Below, in pieces: positions 31,274-42,680 of a DNA stretch of 64,000 bases. Under the pieces are notes generated by a model. The model was not told the DNA's origin and did no database searches. It saw only the letters and a list, made by a program, of their open reading frames with translations. Location: NCBI GenBank assembly GCA_025267735.1, contig CM046307.1, positions 3,209,258 to 3,273,257 on the forward strand, given 5' to 3'. The translations under genes and the position numbers were made by a program. The DNA is from Mactra quadrangularis (Eukaryota > Mollusca > Bivalvia > Venerida > Mactridae). Each line of letters opens with the position of its first letter. The stretch's first letter is position 1.

Positions 31274-31332
31274 ATATCTATGGTTGAAAATCCCTCAAAA
31301 TCTTCTATGTCAGATGATATATTTGAAGCCAT
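31270..31332 (-). pseudogene. Short acidic N-terminal coding fragment, truncated at R3
   Basis: ATG in a good context (ACAATGG) encodes MASNISSDIEDFEGFSTID and one further Ile, then meets a stop exactly where repeat R3 begins. Acidic Ser/Asp-rich starts like this are common, so no family can be named. It may be a first exon interrupted by the R3-ended element. Confidence 0.3.
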
Positions 31333-31589
31333 TGTAAGATGATTTGGTTATTGTGTAGTTAATCGGCTTAATTATTTAGTTAAGTAAAATGTTAAACAAG
31401 TTTGAACAAGTTGATGAAAAAGCACTTGGATTAATATTTAATAATATAAAATTATGATATTTTTATTCCAAACTTGAATAGTTTTCAGCTAATTTCATTA
31501 GCGTTATTGATTAAATCACAAAAATAATTTTATATCCAAATCACAAATTTTCTGAGAATCACACCCATATAAGAATTTCCAACACAGGT

Positions 31590-31916
31590 TTATGTTAAGT
31601 GAAGATATGCACAGTTTTTGACAGAGCTAAAAATCCATGTCTGATCAGGTTGAAAGTATAGAATTGTACGTATAATTAAATTTTTATCCTCTTCAATAAG
31701 CCTCCACTTCTTAACAGCCTTTTGATAATCTACAACGAATAGGTTTCTTGTCCTAAATTCTTCAATTGTTTTGTGTAGGCTTCTAATAACGGCATCCTTA
31801 TGGGCAATAGCATCCAATTGATGTCCATTAGTCGTCCATTCACGAGACAGTGACTGCCATAACCTGTAGATTTGTACCTTATGCTCATCGCACTGGCTAC
31901 AACCGTTCTTCATCAT
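31590..31916 (-). CDS. Hypothetical protein, 108 codons
   Basis: Open frame starting MMKNGCSQCDEHKVQIYRLW. It continues with a predicted helical, charged region (IRSLHKTIEEFRTRN, VDYQKAVKKWRLIEEDKN) and ends AYLHLT. There is a Cys-x-x-Cys at the start but no known domain that I recognise. The start codon lies 12 bases after the R1-like fragment at 31928, so R1 could supply its promoter or 5' UTR. The codon pattern looks more protein-like than neighbouring AT-rich DNA. It could be an element gene, an exon of a nested host gene, or chance. Confidence 0.35.
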   Translation of the reverse strand: MMKNGCSQCDEHKVQIYRLWQSLSREWTTNGHQLDAIAHKDAVIRSLHKTIEEFRTRNLFVVDYQKAVKKWRLIEEDKNLIIRTILYFQPDQTWIFSSVKNCAYLHLT

Positions 31917-31927
31917 GTTGAAATTTG

Positions 31928-31999
31928 AAAAAAGATTGTCTGACTTAAGTAAGGATATACTTACTACAGTTGATTAACCTTACAACAGTTGATTAATAA
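31928..31999 (-). repeat. R1 fragment (third copy)
   Basis: The TTGTCTGACTTAAGTAAGG to TTGATTAATA portion of R1 (about 64-72 bp), nearly identical to 14423-14579 and 18447-18604 but lacking the other half. It sits directly upstream of the minus-strand ORF 31590-31916. Confidence 0.75.
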
Positions 32000-32095
32000 G
32001 TATATATATATGTAATAACATATTCTTTGCATTTTCATATCTTTTTCACTATTTCTTACATTTGGCTTGGATTATGCTGACTGCTTTTTATTAAA

Positions 32096-32276
32096 AGGCA
32101 CCACGGTCATTGAACATGGTCATCAACCTTGGTCACTGACCATGGTTGAACATGGTCATTGAACATGGTTGACCATGGTCAGCAAAAACAGATTGTGACC
32201 ATGGTCAAAAACATGGTCGACCACGGTTGACCATGGTCATATGACCACGATCTACCATGGTAGACCATGGTCATAT
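32096..32276. repeat. Palindromic GACCATGGTCA cluster
   Basis: Dense tandem variants of TGACCATGGTCA, GAACATGGTCAT and GACCACGGTTGACC. Almost every unit is self-complementary. A weaker patch lies at 3232-3335. No coding. Confidence 0.8.
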
Positions 32277-32608
32277 GGCTTTCATTTTGCCCGAGAAGTT
32301 TATATATCTATAACTTCTTATCATAAAGTTTGTGTATGTTGCTGATACATTGGGGAGAGAGTATATTGCTCAAGGCATTTGTGCCAAATATTGGCACCAT
32401 CAAACAGTTTCTGTCTGATCTATTAAAGTTTATCAGGAAACATGATGTCTAGTTTATGTATCATGGTTGTTGGCAGTGGTCTAGGTTTATTGATAAGTGA
32501 TAAAAGATCAACTAAATAAATTTGTTTGTTATCTTCACTTGAACGTCTCAACATAATCTTACTACAGGCAGTATTTTTTGTGGTTACCATACTATGTTTT
32601 GTCAATCA

Positions 32609-32875
32609 TTATTATACCCCCGCTTCGAAGAAGAGGGGGGTATACTGTTTTACCCTTGTCCGTGCGTCCGTCCGTCCGTTACAAAATTTCCGTCGCAGTT
32701 TTCTCAGCAACTATATCATGCAGCAGCCTAATACTTTGCATATTACTTCATCCCATAGTCCCATATGGTGTAAAGCGATTTCATGCTCCTTGCTCATCTA
32801 CTTCCTGTTTGTTGCATATTTTTAGATTTTGGCGGGGGTATCACTAGTGAGCATTAGCTCACAGATTTACTTGTT
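32609..32875 (+). repeat. 265-bp repeat, copy 2
   Basis: Same-orientation copy of 4591-4861, with an expanded CCGT run near 32665-32680. It lies about 300 bases before a TMEM65 exon. Confidence 0.88.
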
Positions 32876-33179
32876 TTAACCAATGTTAATCCTTATGCAT
32901 TTAGTTACTATAATTTCTCCTTATATTGTTCTAGGGCCCTGTGTTATCATAAATTTATTGCATTCTGGTAACCCACTTCATCCAGATTCTCAATTTTAGA
33001 TTGTCTAAGAAACAATTTTTGCATTTACAAAAAAATCAACTACAGCTGTATTTCTTTCCTGAGCCAGTCACACTGTCATATATTCCTTACAGCCTCTAAT
33101 ATTTATGGATGACAAGCAGAGGAACATTTCATTTGTTCTTCACCATCAGTACTATTTAATGTTGTATTTATTATTTCAG

Positions 33180-33247
33180 TTATGTTACATAATGCCTTAC
33201 CATTTATTGGGTTTGGTTTCCTCGACAACTTTCTGATGATCATAGCT
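33180..33247 (+). CDS. TMEM65: TMEM65 exon 2 of window
   Basis: 68 bases between TTATTTCAG and GTAAGT. With the G from 3460 it encodes V, MLHNALPFIGFGFLDNFLMI and IA, the first conserved membrane block of TMEM65 (human HNAIPFIGFGFLDNAIMI). Entry phase 1, exit phase 0. The block is hydrophobic with a conserved FGFLDN core. It is one of the most diagnostic stretches of the family. Confidence 0.93.
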
Positions 33248-33393
33248 GTAAGTATTAATTCGTTTATTACACAATAATTACATTGCCCCCAAAGATTTGG
33301 AGACATTTCTACTCTTGGGCTACAAGATTGCTTTTTATTGAAATTTGATCATTGTTCATTTTGAAAAGCTTAAGCTTTGCTTAAATGTTTAGT

Positions 33394-33500
33394 TGAGAGG
33401 TCCCAGTTTTGAACCCTACAAGGGGCATATTCTAATTTCCTAAGAAAGAAATTTACCTGGTATTGCTTCACTCCACCTAAGTGTATTAGACCTAATTTGG
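33394..33500 (+). mobile_element. Degenerate SINE fragment
   Basis: GAGAGGTCCCAGTTTTGAAC through ATTTACCTGGTATTGCTTC to CTAAGTGTAT aligns with the bodies of the SINEs at 48715 and 49640. The A box is lost and the copy is diverged. Confidence 0.6.
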
Positions 33501-34858
33501 AACTCCAAGTTATCGGTTTTTCAGTTCAGGCACCGCACAGGTGGTGCAAACAAAGTTTTCTACACATTATTGATGAAAAACACGAAAGATAAGTGATAAA
33601 AGTTATCACAGGGAAAACCCCAAATATTTGAATTCCGGATATAGTCTATTAAACGGTACCTGTGTGGATGGTATTATTCTATTGCTGCAAATGAGCTTAG
33701 TAAAAACAGTCCCGGTGATTGATAGATAGAAATCAGGTTGTCTGATGACCAGTCTGTATCATCATGTCTGTGATGTATTTAGACTTAAAAATTCAATTAC
33801 TTTTGATACTTTTGCTTCAGAATTTTTTTTAAATGAGAAACCACATACATGTAAAAATGTATTACTACACTTCCTAAATCCTAAATTTTGAGAACAACCT
33901 TATGTTCATAAATGTCATTTATTCAGAGTTCCTCTGTTACATTCCTGACTTTTAGTTGCCTTACTTGATAATAAATGTACAATGTATTACCATAGTTGTA
34001 GTTATTGTTCTCATTTCCTTTGTGTCTGTCTCAGTAGGAAATATCATTATTATGTGTACTTAAAGTACTACAGTAATTTAGAGTTTTTAATAAAGACAAA
34101 ATAGAGTCTACCATGAAGGAGGGACATTTCTTTAAATGATTGATGCGAAAAAATCATGCAGATAATATTTTGTAATTGAAATTTTCTGATTGAACTTAGT
34201 GAGATAGGGAAGTCTGATATCTTTTATAATGATTATGATGTTTTATACAAGAGTTTCAAGAGTTTATTTCAACCAAAATAGAATACTATATAATAGTTAT
34301 GTTACTTATGTATAAGGTCAGAAATGACCCATAGACATTGTATTAATACAATTTATAATATAGAGTTCATACTTGACTGTATGTTACTGTATGGTACTTC
34401 TGAACAATATGTATGTGGGACTGATATATTTAATAAGTTAAACCAAGTATTGATATTTTTTTAATGAACTGTCATTGGCACATACATTAACCCAACTATT
34501 TTGAATACTCACTACAGTATGTCTGTACTCACAATTGATAATGGAATACTTAAATCAGCATTTATAATGTATGTGCCACTGTCAGTTGAATAAAATGTAT
34601 TTATTCATTTGTTTACATGTATGTTATACCCATTTATTCTTAGTTAGTCCATGTTTGCTTGACAGCCTTTTATTAGTAATTAAGTGTGGCTCTGGCCTCA
34701 AAGTTGCTGCGACATGTACACTTGACATCAAGAGCAAAGTCAAATTGAACTCAATGGTTACAGAATTGCAGCCTCTGGTGTTTTCAACTTAGCGTACCAA
34801 CACACAGTTACACACCAATAACATTTTCTTTGCTTTTGAATTCTAAGTTTTTAGCCGC
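33501..34858. other. TMEM65 intron, non-coding
   Basis: No exon, ORF with similarity, or clear repeat is seen. The short ORF at 34571-34792 is not supported. Confidence 0.4.
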
Positions 34859-35104
34859 GGCCCGGGCTGTGGCATAGTGGTTAGCATGTCTGACTTAGAA
34901 TCTAGAGATCGCAGGTTCGAGCCCGGTGGTGGTAGGTCATACCCTATACATGAGTTGTCGACCTCGCGGTAGGGTAAGTTAGTTCTGGTGATAGAAAAGT
35001 GTCCAGGAATCTTATAGCAGGAAGAGCTGGCTGTCGTATATATGACCTAAATATGTGTTGAATACGACATTAAAAAATAAAAAAAAAATAAAAAAAATAA
35101 ATAA
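34859..35104 (+). mobile_element. tRNA-derived SINE with A-rich tail
   Basis: The head GGGCTGTGGCATAGTGGTTA (A box TGGCATAGTGG) and GGTTCGAGCCC (B box) is followed by a roughly 150-base body ending GAATACGACATTAAA and an (A/AAAT)n tail. This is a typical pol III SINE. The body is unlike the 48715/49640 family. Confidence 0.88.
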
Positions 35105-35428
35105 TCTAAGTTAAGCTAATATACCTCGCATTCTTTCTGATATAGAAATATTTTTAATTTGTCTGAGTTTATTCTGTTATATATTTATAGTCTATACAGA
35201 ATAATCCTATAAATTGTGAATTGTCTATTATTGAAATTAATTAAATTATGCAATTTCAATCAGGGTAGATAAGTATAGAGTAAGCATCACAACTACTGTG
35301 TTATGAAGATTGTTATAAGGGAAAAAAAAGCTTTTTTAGAAATAACATATTCCATGTTGATCAGCCTGTGTAAAACTTAGTCTACATCCTTCTCAATCTC
35401 CGTAAACAGAGATCCTGTTCTATTTGCG

Positions 35429-35795
35429 TTGTCGTACTGGATCTCTACTTAGTCAATGCGAGGTCACGTCGAGATGAACTTAGTGTCGACCAATCAATGC
35501 GTAGCTTTCATCTAGACGAAAACACTATTAATCACATTTTGATTTCATAATTTCTATTTTTAGACCAAGGTTTGCATGCAAATTTAACAGCGGTATTATT
35601 CACAGTCTGCGATTGGGTGGCTCATTTCAAATTGCGTGACGTAGACGATGTAAACAAGTTACGTATCATAACAATTTCGTCATGAATATTATGATGAGAA
35701 AAGGTCATCTGAACGTGACCTTCGTTTGGAAAAGGCCAGATCTAAATTAGCGAGTATGCGAGCGGTAAAATTTTAGATTGGGTTTTAATCAGATT
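35429..35795. repeat. Dispersed repeat, copy 2 (partner of 1-365)
   Basis: 367 bp colinear with the start of the window. The left boundary here (TTGTCGTACTGG) shows that copy 1 is cut by the window edge or ends there. Confidence 0.8.
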
Positions 35796-36234
35796 GCATC
35801 CTTCTTTATTTGTATGTTGAAAGATGACTAGTGTTGCACTAAAGCATTTACATGTTCTACCCCGCATGATCATTTTCATCTAAAGCTTTAATTATCTCTT
35901 GATACCAGCATCAATTCTATATCTTCCTAGGTTGTTGTTTTTGTTGTTGTTTCTAATGAATCACCTGACACTTGGTATCTCTAATGAACTGGAGAATGTA
36001 TTAAAATTCATTACACAAGATTAAGTGAAGCTCTTCCAGTTCAATAATGCATTTTCTATCACAAAAACCTTGTCAACTAATTTGTCATTACATCCTACAA
36101 GAGTTTGTTGATTAATTACAGTCTCTGACATTTTACTGTTGTTTTTATAACCTGACATAAATTGTGGGTTTAGCAGAAAATAGTAATAACTCAATATTAA
36201 GAAAAAGTCAGTTGGGACCATTGTGTGCTAAACC

Positions 36235-37436
36235 ACAGGGAATTGTCAAGTTACCTCCCTTGGATTTTTCAAACATACCTTTAATAATATACTTATAAAC
36301 AAGGGGTACGACTGCATTTACTTGACCACTTCATCTAGATTTATTATTTTGTGACTCACAAAAAGTACTGATACCCTGGCGGCACTTTAACGGAACGATT
36401 AAATAGATTAAACATAAGTCTTCGTGCTATGAATATTAAATTTTTCATAGCGCAGACCATTAATACGATTAAATTATCAAAACATAAAAAATAGCACAAA
36501 AATCTCAACTCGGACAAGTTTGTGCACAGGTGAACAGAATGAAAATTGACAAAATTTCAATGTTACGTCGATTTCAGCATGATTTACTCCGTGTTAGATT
36601 GTGTTTCTCGCTTCACTAGTTATAAAAATACAAAACATCACGCCAATTTTAATCTGTCATGAAACAAAACGAATATATGTACACTTTTTATCTGATTTAA
36701 CCTTAAAAAAATTATTCTCACAACCATTTTCACTAATACGTCACAAACATAATAATCTAATTAGTTAAACAATTTCTGATTCGACGAACCGCACGGGGTT
36801 TTTCCTACTTTCAAACGGGACAACCAAAATACTGCGAAAAAGTCGAAACCTTCCAAATTTGATACAGTGAATTAGTCGGAAGTCTTGGCGATTTTCGTTT
36901 GCAAAATTAACCAATCAAAAAGTTTCTTACAAGTTTCTTGAATAAATTAGGGATACCGGCTACAACTTTGATTATCGAATATAGTTTGTTAACTTCGCTT
37001 TTTATGGCTCGCTAGTGTTTCTGTCAAGGTGGAGAGTTATATTTATTACATTTTTAGACAATAATTTTGTTTTTCTGAAATATTTTCTTTGATTGAGATA
37101 AATATGTTATTTTGAAATATGAAAATGACACGATTTTCCTCGAGATTTGTCGATTTCATCTGTGCACAAACTTGTCCGAGTTGAGATTTTTGTGCTGTTT
37201 TTTATGTTTTTGATAATTTTATCGTATTAATGGTCTGCGCTTTGAAACATTAAACATTCATAGCTCGAAGACTTATGTTTAATCAACTTAATCGTGCGGT
37301 TAAAGTGCTACCAGGGTATCAGTATTTTTTGTGACTCACAAAATAATAAATCTAGATGAAGTGGTCTAGTAAAGGCTCTTGTACCCCTTGTATATACGTA
37401 TATTAAAGGTATGTTTGAAAAATCACAATTCCCTGT
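36235..37436. mobile_element. 1.2-kb TIR element with 8-10 bp target duplication
   Basis: Begins ACAGGGAATTGT and ends ACAATTCCCTGT, with about 280-base inverted arms (to about 36535 and from about 37150) around a 600-base AT-rich centre. GTGCTAAACC precedes it (36225-36234) and follows it (37437-37446). No transposase ORF: a large MITE or foldback. TSD length fits hAT/P/Merlin (8) or Mutator (9-10); the palindromic end base leaves 8-10 possible. Confidence 0.88.
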
Positions 37437-37446
37437 GTGCTAAACC

Positions 37447-39460
37447 CTCGAAATAGTTTCTTTGAGTGGAGTGATTCATCTTATTTTGTGTAGGTTACTT
37501 TTAATGATACCTGAGATCTGAGAATTATGCCTCTACATACTGGTTATTACCCCCATTCTCAATTCTTTTTTGTCACCATTTGTTTTAACTTGCATTGTAT
37601 ATTATTAAATATATAATGTACATTAAAACACATAGTGACAATAAAGAGCCCTGTTCACCATTGGCGCAGCCATTTTGAAAAGCAGAGGTATTCCGAATGT
37701 TTTTGGCAAGCAAGAAAAAACTTGCTACTTTTGCTGCATAGTGATTCAACTTGCTAGTTGATAGCAGACTGTTCTTTGGTTATCGCTTAAAGTAGCAATA
37801 GTCTATGAAAAGTTCTCCTTGTGGATAACAATTTTCAGAAATTTAATTTATCTAAAACCTGTTGTGTGTGAATACTCAATTTGTGTTCAAATTGCATCAC
37901 ATGACATTACACAACATTGCAAGAAACACATTTGTAGAGTTCATAGAAATCTGTAATGAGAAATATACAACTTTAGATTTCCATCTTGAAGAGAGACGCT
38001 CATACTTGTCTTGAAGCTTTCAATCAACTTATTGATTATTCATTAAAATACTGTTTAATTGATGTTGGACTGTACTAGCTGTTACACAATGGAAAACTTT
38101 CATCAGATCTGTTGTAAATAATAAATGCTGCTACATCCTTCAGCGACTCTTCTCTGATTGAAAACAACTTACACAGTTTTCTGAATAAAAACAACTTGCT
38201 GTATACTGGTGTTTTATGGAGTAAATACAATTTTATTTTCTAGTCTGGCCATTAGTTTATACATTTGTACATGTACTTAAAGGCAGTCTATGATGATATT
38301 GTTTGCTCAATGCAACACTACTCTGACTCATTTAAAAAAATCATTTATATCCTTGTTTGAAATAATTCAATGGAATATACATGTTTATTTACTTGAAAAT
38401 AAAACGGTTTGACCAGATTTGAAATTCTAGGGGCCAATTAGACGGATAATTGGCATTGTGCTCTTACTGAAAAAAAGTTTTTGATTTAAATAAATGCAAC
38501 ATAATTCAGTTTTAGGCTTCTTGAAATGTTTTGAAAAACAGAGTTGCATTAACTTAAGAATATTATGCCAGGCTTGTCAGCTGTATTACATGCACCTAAG
38601 TTTCCATAGAATATTGTTATAAAAATGACTAATGTGGCATTTTTGTATTGTTAAGAGCTAATTCTGTTAAGAATCAATAATGGAATTATTCATTTGATAA
38701 TATTTTATTGTAGAGCAGAAATAATTTTCCATTCCGTTAGTTACTTATTGAAGTATGAAATATTATTATGTTTGAACCATTCTGGCTAAAATAATTCATA
38801 TCCTAGAGTTCACTTGGTTAATGTAAGGTAAATGGAAGACTGTGTACAAACACAACATCAGGTGAAATACTTTAGGCTATAGTTCTTCTTCATAACAAAT
38901 GAATATTTGATGATTCTTGATTAATTGTCTAAACTAAAGATTAGAAAATGATTAGATTTTCCACTCTAAGAAAATTGATATATCATTATATAGCTTGATG
39001 ATATTGATAACATTAATGGAATAAGAAATGATGGCTTGGAGGAACAATTCAGGAGTCAAATGGACTGTCTATTCAAAAACGTGTATGGTGTCATTTTCTT
39101 AAGGCAATATGCCTCTCATGTATAACAATTATTATCAGGTGATGATTCATTTATATCAGCACTGCCTGTTGATTTTGTATAGGCTCAATTTCTGATTGCT
39201 TCTTGGTGACTCAGTATAAAATGTTTCATACCATGTAGCTTGACATACCTGCAAATGATGAAATGCATTTTTCTAAATTTTGGTGTATTATTAAATGTGC
39301 TTTTCTCAAAAGTTAAAGTTCACTTAAGTTAATACACTTAAAAATTCAGAATGTGTTTTTGTAGAAAAAGCACACTAAATGATATGCTAAAAATGCAGAA
39401 AAAATACATTGAAACCTTTGGACACATTTTAATACAAACTCTTTTATACATATATTTCAG
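37447..39460. other. TMEM65 intron, non-coding
   Basis: No gene or clear repeat is seen in this 2-kb stretch. Confidence 0.4.
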
Positions 39461-39515
39461 GGTGAATATATAGAATTCAAGTTTGGTGCATTATTTGGTA
39501 TCTCTACTATGGCAG
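39461..39515 (+). CDS. TMEM65: TMEM65 exon 3 of window
   Basis: 55 bases between TATATTTCAG and GTAACA. It encodes GEYIEFKFGALFGISTMA and the first base of the next Ala. Human equivalent: GTHIEMSIGIILGISTMA. The GISTMA motif is family-diagnostic. Entry phase 0, exit phase 1. Confidence 0.95.
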
Positions 39516-39644
39516 GTAACATTGATTTCTACATTCTGTTTACATTAGGAAGGACCAGGCAGCCAAATTATTTCTATTTTTCATGAATTGGGTTTTATGC
39601 TGTGTCACAATTATGTTCATTTTATGGTGTTAAGCTTACATAAC

Positions 39645-39760
39645 CTAGCTCTACTGAACCTTTGTCTATAACTTGTACTTACCTACCCATTCACAAGGCC
39701 AGAAACTTCTCCATGTACCTTTTTAAATGGAGAAAATTGACATTATTGTTAAAATTTCAT
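39645..39760 (+). repeat. Dispersed repeat fragment
   Basis: CTTCTCCATGTACCTTTTT and GGAGAAAATTGACATTATTG match 2735-2850. Diverged; no coding role. Confidence 0.5.
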
Positions 39761-40249
39761 GAAAAAGGGTGTAACTAAGTTACTAACCCAGGTGAGGTTT
39801 GAACCAGTAACTCCTATGGGACACTAGTTTTAAAATCCTGCATCTAGCTTACTGTACCCCAGACCCAGGTTTCTTAATTCTGTTTTTACAGGAAGTTCCA
39901 GGCTGCCTAATGAGTTCACTTTCATTAAACGATTGCATGTAGTCTGAATAACCAAATATATTGTTTAAATTATTGCAGTTTATGTGCATGTGCAGACAGT
40001 ATAAATTTCCTCAATTTTAAAATTGACTACTTGCATTAAAATATTTATAAAGCACTTTTGTAAATGTCATACATTTTAATATTTTGTTTAAATTTCAAGA
40101 AATCAATTATGATAGATTACATTTTGATGTGTTAAACATATCATATTTTTGTACTTTCACATGAAATAATTCCCAATGCTTACTCATGCTCTTGAAATAC
40201 ATAACAAGTCATTTGTATTGATGAAAAGATCAACATCCATCATTTCAAA

Positions 40250-41035
40250 GCCTCTATATGAAGATATACTCATTAACAGTAGACTTGTAAATTGTTTAAC
40301 AACCACAAAGTTATCAAAATATAGCATGTAATAGAGACACAATAAACTGTTCAAACTATTCTGCTTTCTAAATTTGAATTGGACAAAGTGTCCATTTCTT
40401 AAAAAAGTGGGATACTTTTATAAGAGCCCGCTTTATTTTATAAAAAAAAAAAAAATATTCATTTATACACTAATGATTAATATACATATTTATCTTACCT
40501 CGTACAGAATACTCGTTTTTCATTGGCCGAGAGCGGTCACGTGCCGACCATGTATTATCCCATATTAGGTCAGTAGATTCTAATATCCAGTCAGTAACAA
40601 AATTTATAAATGATAGCGCTGTTCTTTGATGCTAAAATTCAGATGGGGGTACTTGGTAAGATAAATTCGCTACGCTCTCACCCAGTATTAATTTACTGAC
40701 CCGGTATCACACCGTATCCGGTCAGTAACTGACTGTGTAACTAATAATACATATATATATATTATGTTATTTGAGTAGTTTTTATCCATAACAAGACTAT
40801 ATCTTAAACATACTGTGGTAGAAACTATTGTTTCATGTATTGACAACCAAATTCTACTTTCAGTTTAGATCAACTTTCACTTTGAAATGCAATAAATAAC
40901 ACAAACATATTTAAGCAATATTTGCATTTATTTAAAAAATCTTGTCCATTAGAGGTGTTTGAAATAGATTAAACATCTTTTTTCTTTGCACTCTAAAAAC
41001 AGTGTTGCTTTTGAAAATGGGGCTTTAACATACAT
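40250..41035 (+). repeat. Dispersed repeat, partner of 29574-30080
   Basis: Two blocks (about 40255-40440 and 40790-41030) align with 29574-29760 and 29820-30075. Between them about 350 bases include an insertion-like part with ATTTATCTTACC...GGTAAGATAAAT inverted ends (40488-40670) and CpG-rich text GAGAGCGGTCACGTGCC. Confidence 0.6.
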
Positions 41036-42680
41036 GTGTCTTTTCCCTTTCTTCTTACTTTGCTTTTTTCTCCTTTTTTCCACTTTTTTATGTATATATG
41101 TTTGTTTGTTTGTTTGTTTCTTTTTTTCTTTTTTTCGAAATGTATATATGTAAATTGTTTTGGCAAAAACATAATAATGTTTGTGGTAAATAAAGTACCT
41201 ATTAAACTTGAACTCTAAAGAGACTGTTTTGATGCTTCATATAATTATGTATATTATACAGTTACAACTGGAGGCCCAATACCAAGCTGAGTACAATGAA
41301 TTTTGATGGGATTATGGCTCTTTTTATTCTTAGAAATTCTCAGAAGTCATGCATGCAAGGTATATCACTACAGCAATTGAAATTTCACTCGCCTCAATGG
41401 GCTTGCATATTAATATTAATTTTGTTAATACAAGCCCCCCCCCCCCCCCTTAATAGTCAAAGCTGTCATGAACAGCTTTTGATTAGAATAACTACATATG
41501 TTGTTCCTCTCAAAGTCAAACCTAATGTCACATAGAATTTATGATAAGTATAACACTGAACTTCACTTTCTTAGAAGAAATGACAATTTTAGAAAACATA
41601 TGATGTTGTTGATCCTATCATTTTGTTCAAACAATTCTTCAGACAAAAAATCATGTTCAGATTGAGAAATTAAGATGTTTATTACTTGAATTATAATAAA
41701 TGTGTTTATCTGTCCCAGTTGTCTCGTTTCCATCAGCCTGAAGTCAATACCAGAAAAAATCTTGATATTTTCCTTTAATACCAGAAAACAATGTTGATCT
41801 TTTTCTTCAATACATTGACTATTACATCTAGTAATTGGATATTTTCTTCATTTTGTCCAGTGTGTCAATATAATAGTAGTGTATTGTTGTTTGATCAGGT
41901 TCTAGTAATGGAAAATAAATCTTTGCTACAAATGGCTTGTGGCTTGATTTTCTTTACATTGTCTAAACCAGTTCTGGGAATAAACCATCTTGATGTTTTC
42001 TCTTTCTCTATTTGTCATTATATTCCTATAATTGATAACTTTATGTTTGACACTATCAACTTTGTGTCAATGTTTAATTTTCCCTGCAATTATAAACTGA
42101 TATTGTCAGAAGTTTCTTCTATTACTGTATGGTAATTTCCAACCCGTATGCAATTAATTTTGCTACAAAAAATAAACTCAGAATTCTTGGAAAATGTAAG
42201 AAAATACAAAAAAAACCATTTCTTATCATGGTTCCTGTGCTAATTTAAATGATACAATGTAATAAGAAAATATCATGGGATTTTAACAATGAATTGTTTT
42301 CTAATTTTTATACCATTTGAATTTCTAAATTCTATGAAGTAATAGAATACAGAAAATGTTTTTATTTACAAAAAAATGTATACAAAAAGCATCTTTTAGC
42401 AAAACTTAAATACTTTACGGAAGCAGAGTCCTTTAAATCTCACTTTAACTTTTAACTTTTTAGCTCGACTATTTGAATAATTGTAGGAGCTATCCTACTC
42501 ACTTGTGTGTTGGTGGTGGCATCAGCATAGAATCTCTTGGTTTAGTATTAGGTGTGAAGTGAAAACGTAGATGAACCTAAGAGTTCTGTTATGTAAGAAA
42601 ACTAATCAAATCCCACTTCTGACACCATTGAAGTGAAACTGAAGTCTGCTTGCTCTATTATCTATATATATGTATAATGT
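41036..42680. other. TMEM65 intron, low-complexity tracts
   Basis: Contains (TTTG)n near 41100, a C13-like run near 41437 and a fragment GGAGGCCCAATACCAAG that recurs at 44340 as GGAGGTCAAATACCAAG. No gene; ORFs at 41296 and 41791 are not supported. Confidence 0.4.

Noticed and set aside
32526..32847. ORFs of 89-99 codons, with similar ones at 4527, 55803 and 57866
   Set aside because: All four overlap copies of the same 265-bp repeat; the similar peptides come from shared DNA, and frames and starts differ.
34859..34935. Possible functional tRNA gene
   Set aside because: A and B boxes are good, but the sequence continues into a SINE body and A-rich tail and the acceptor stem does not close.
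37681..37760. Possible exon near AAGCAGAGGTATTCCG
   Set aside because: No frame joins TMEM65 phases and no conserved residues are seen; the adjacent exons already join without it.
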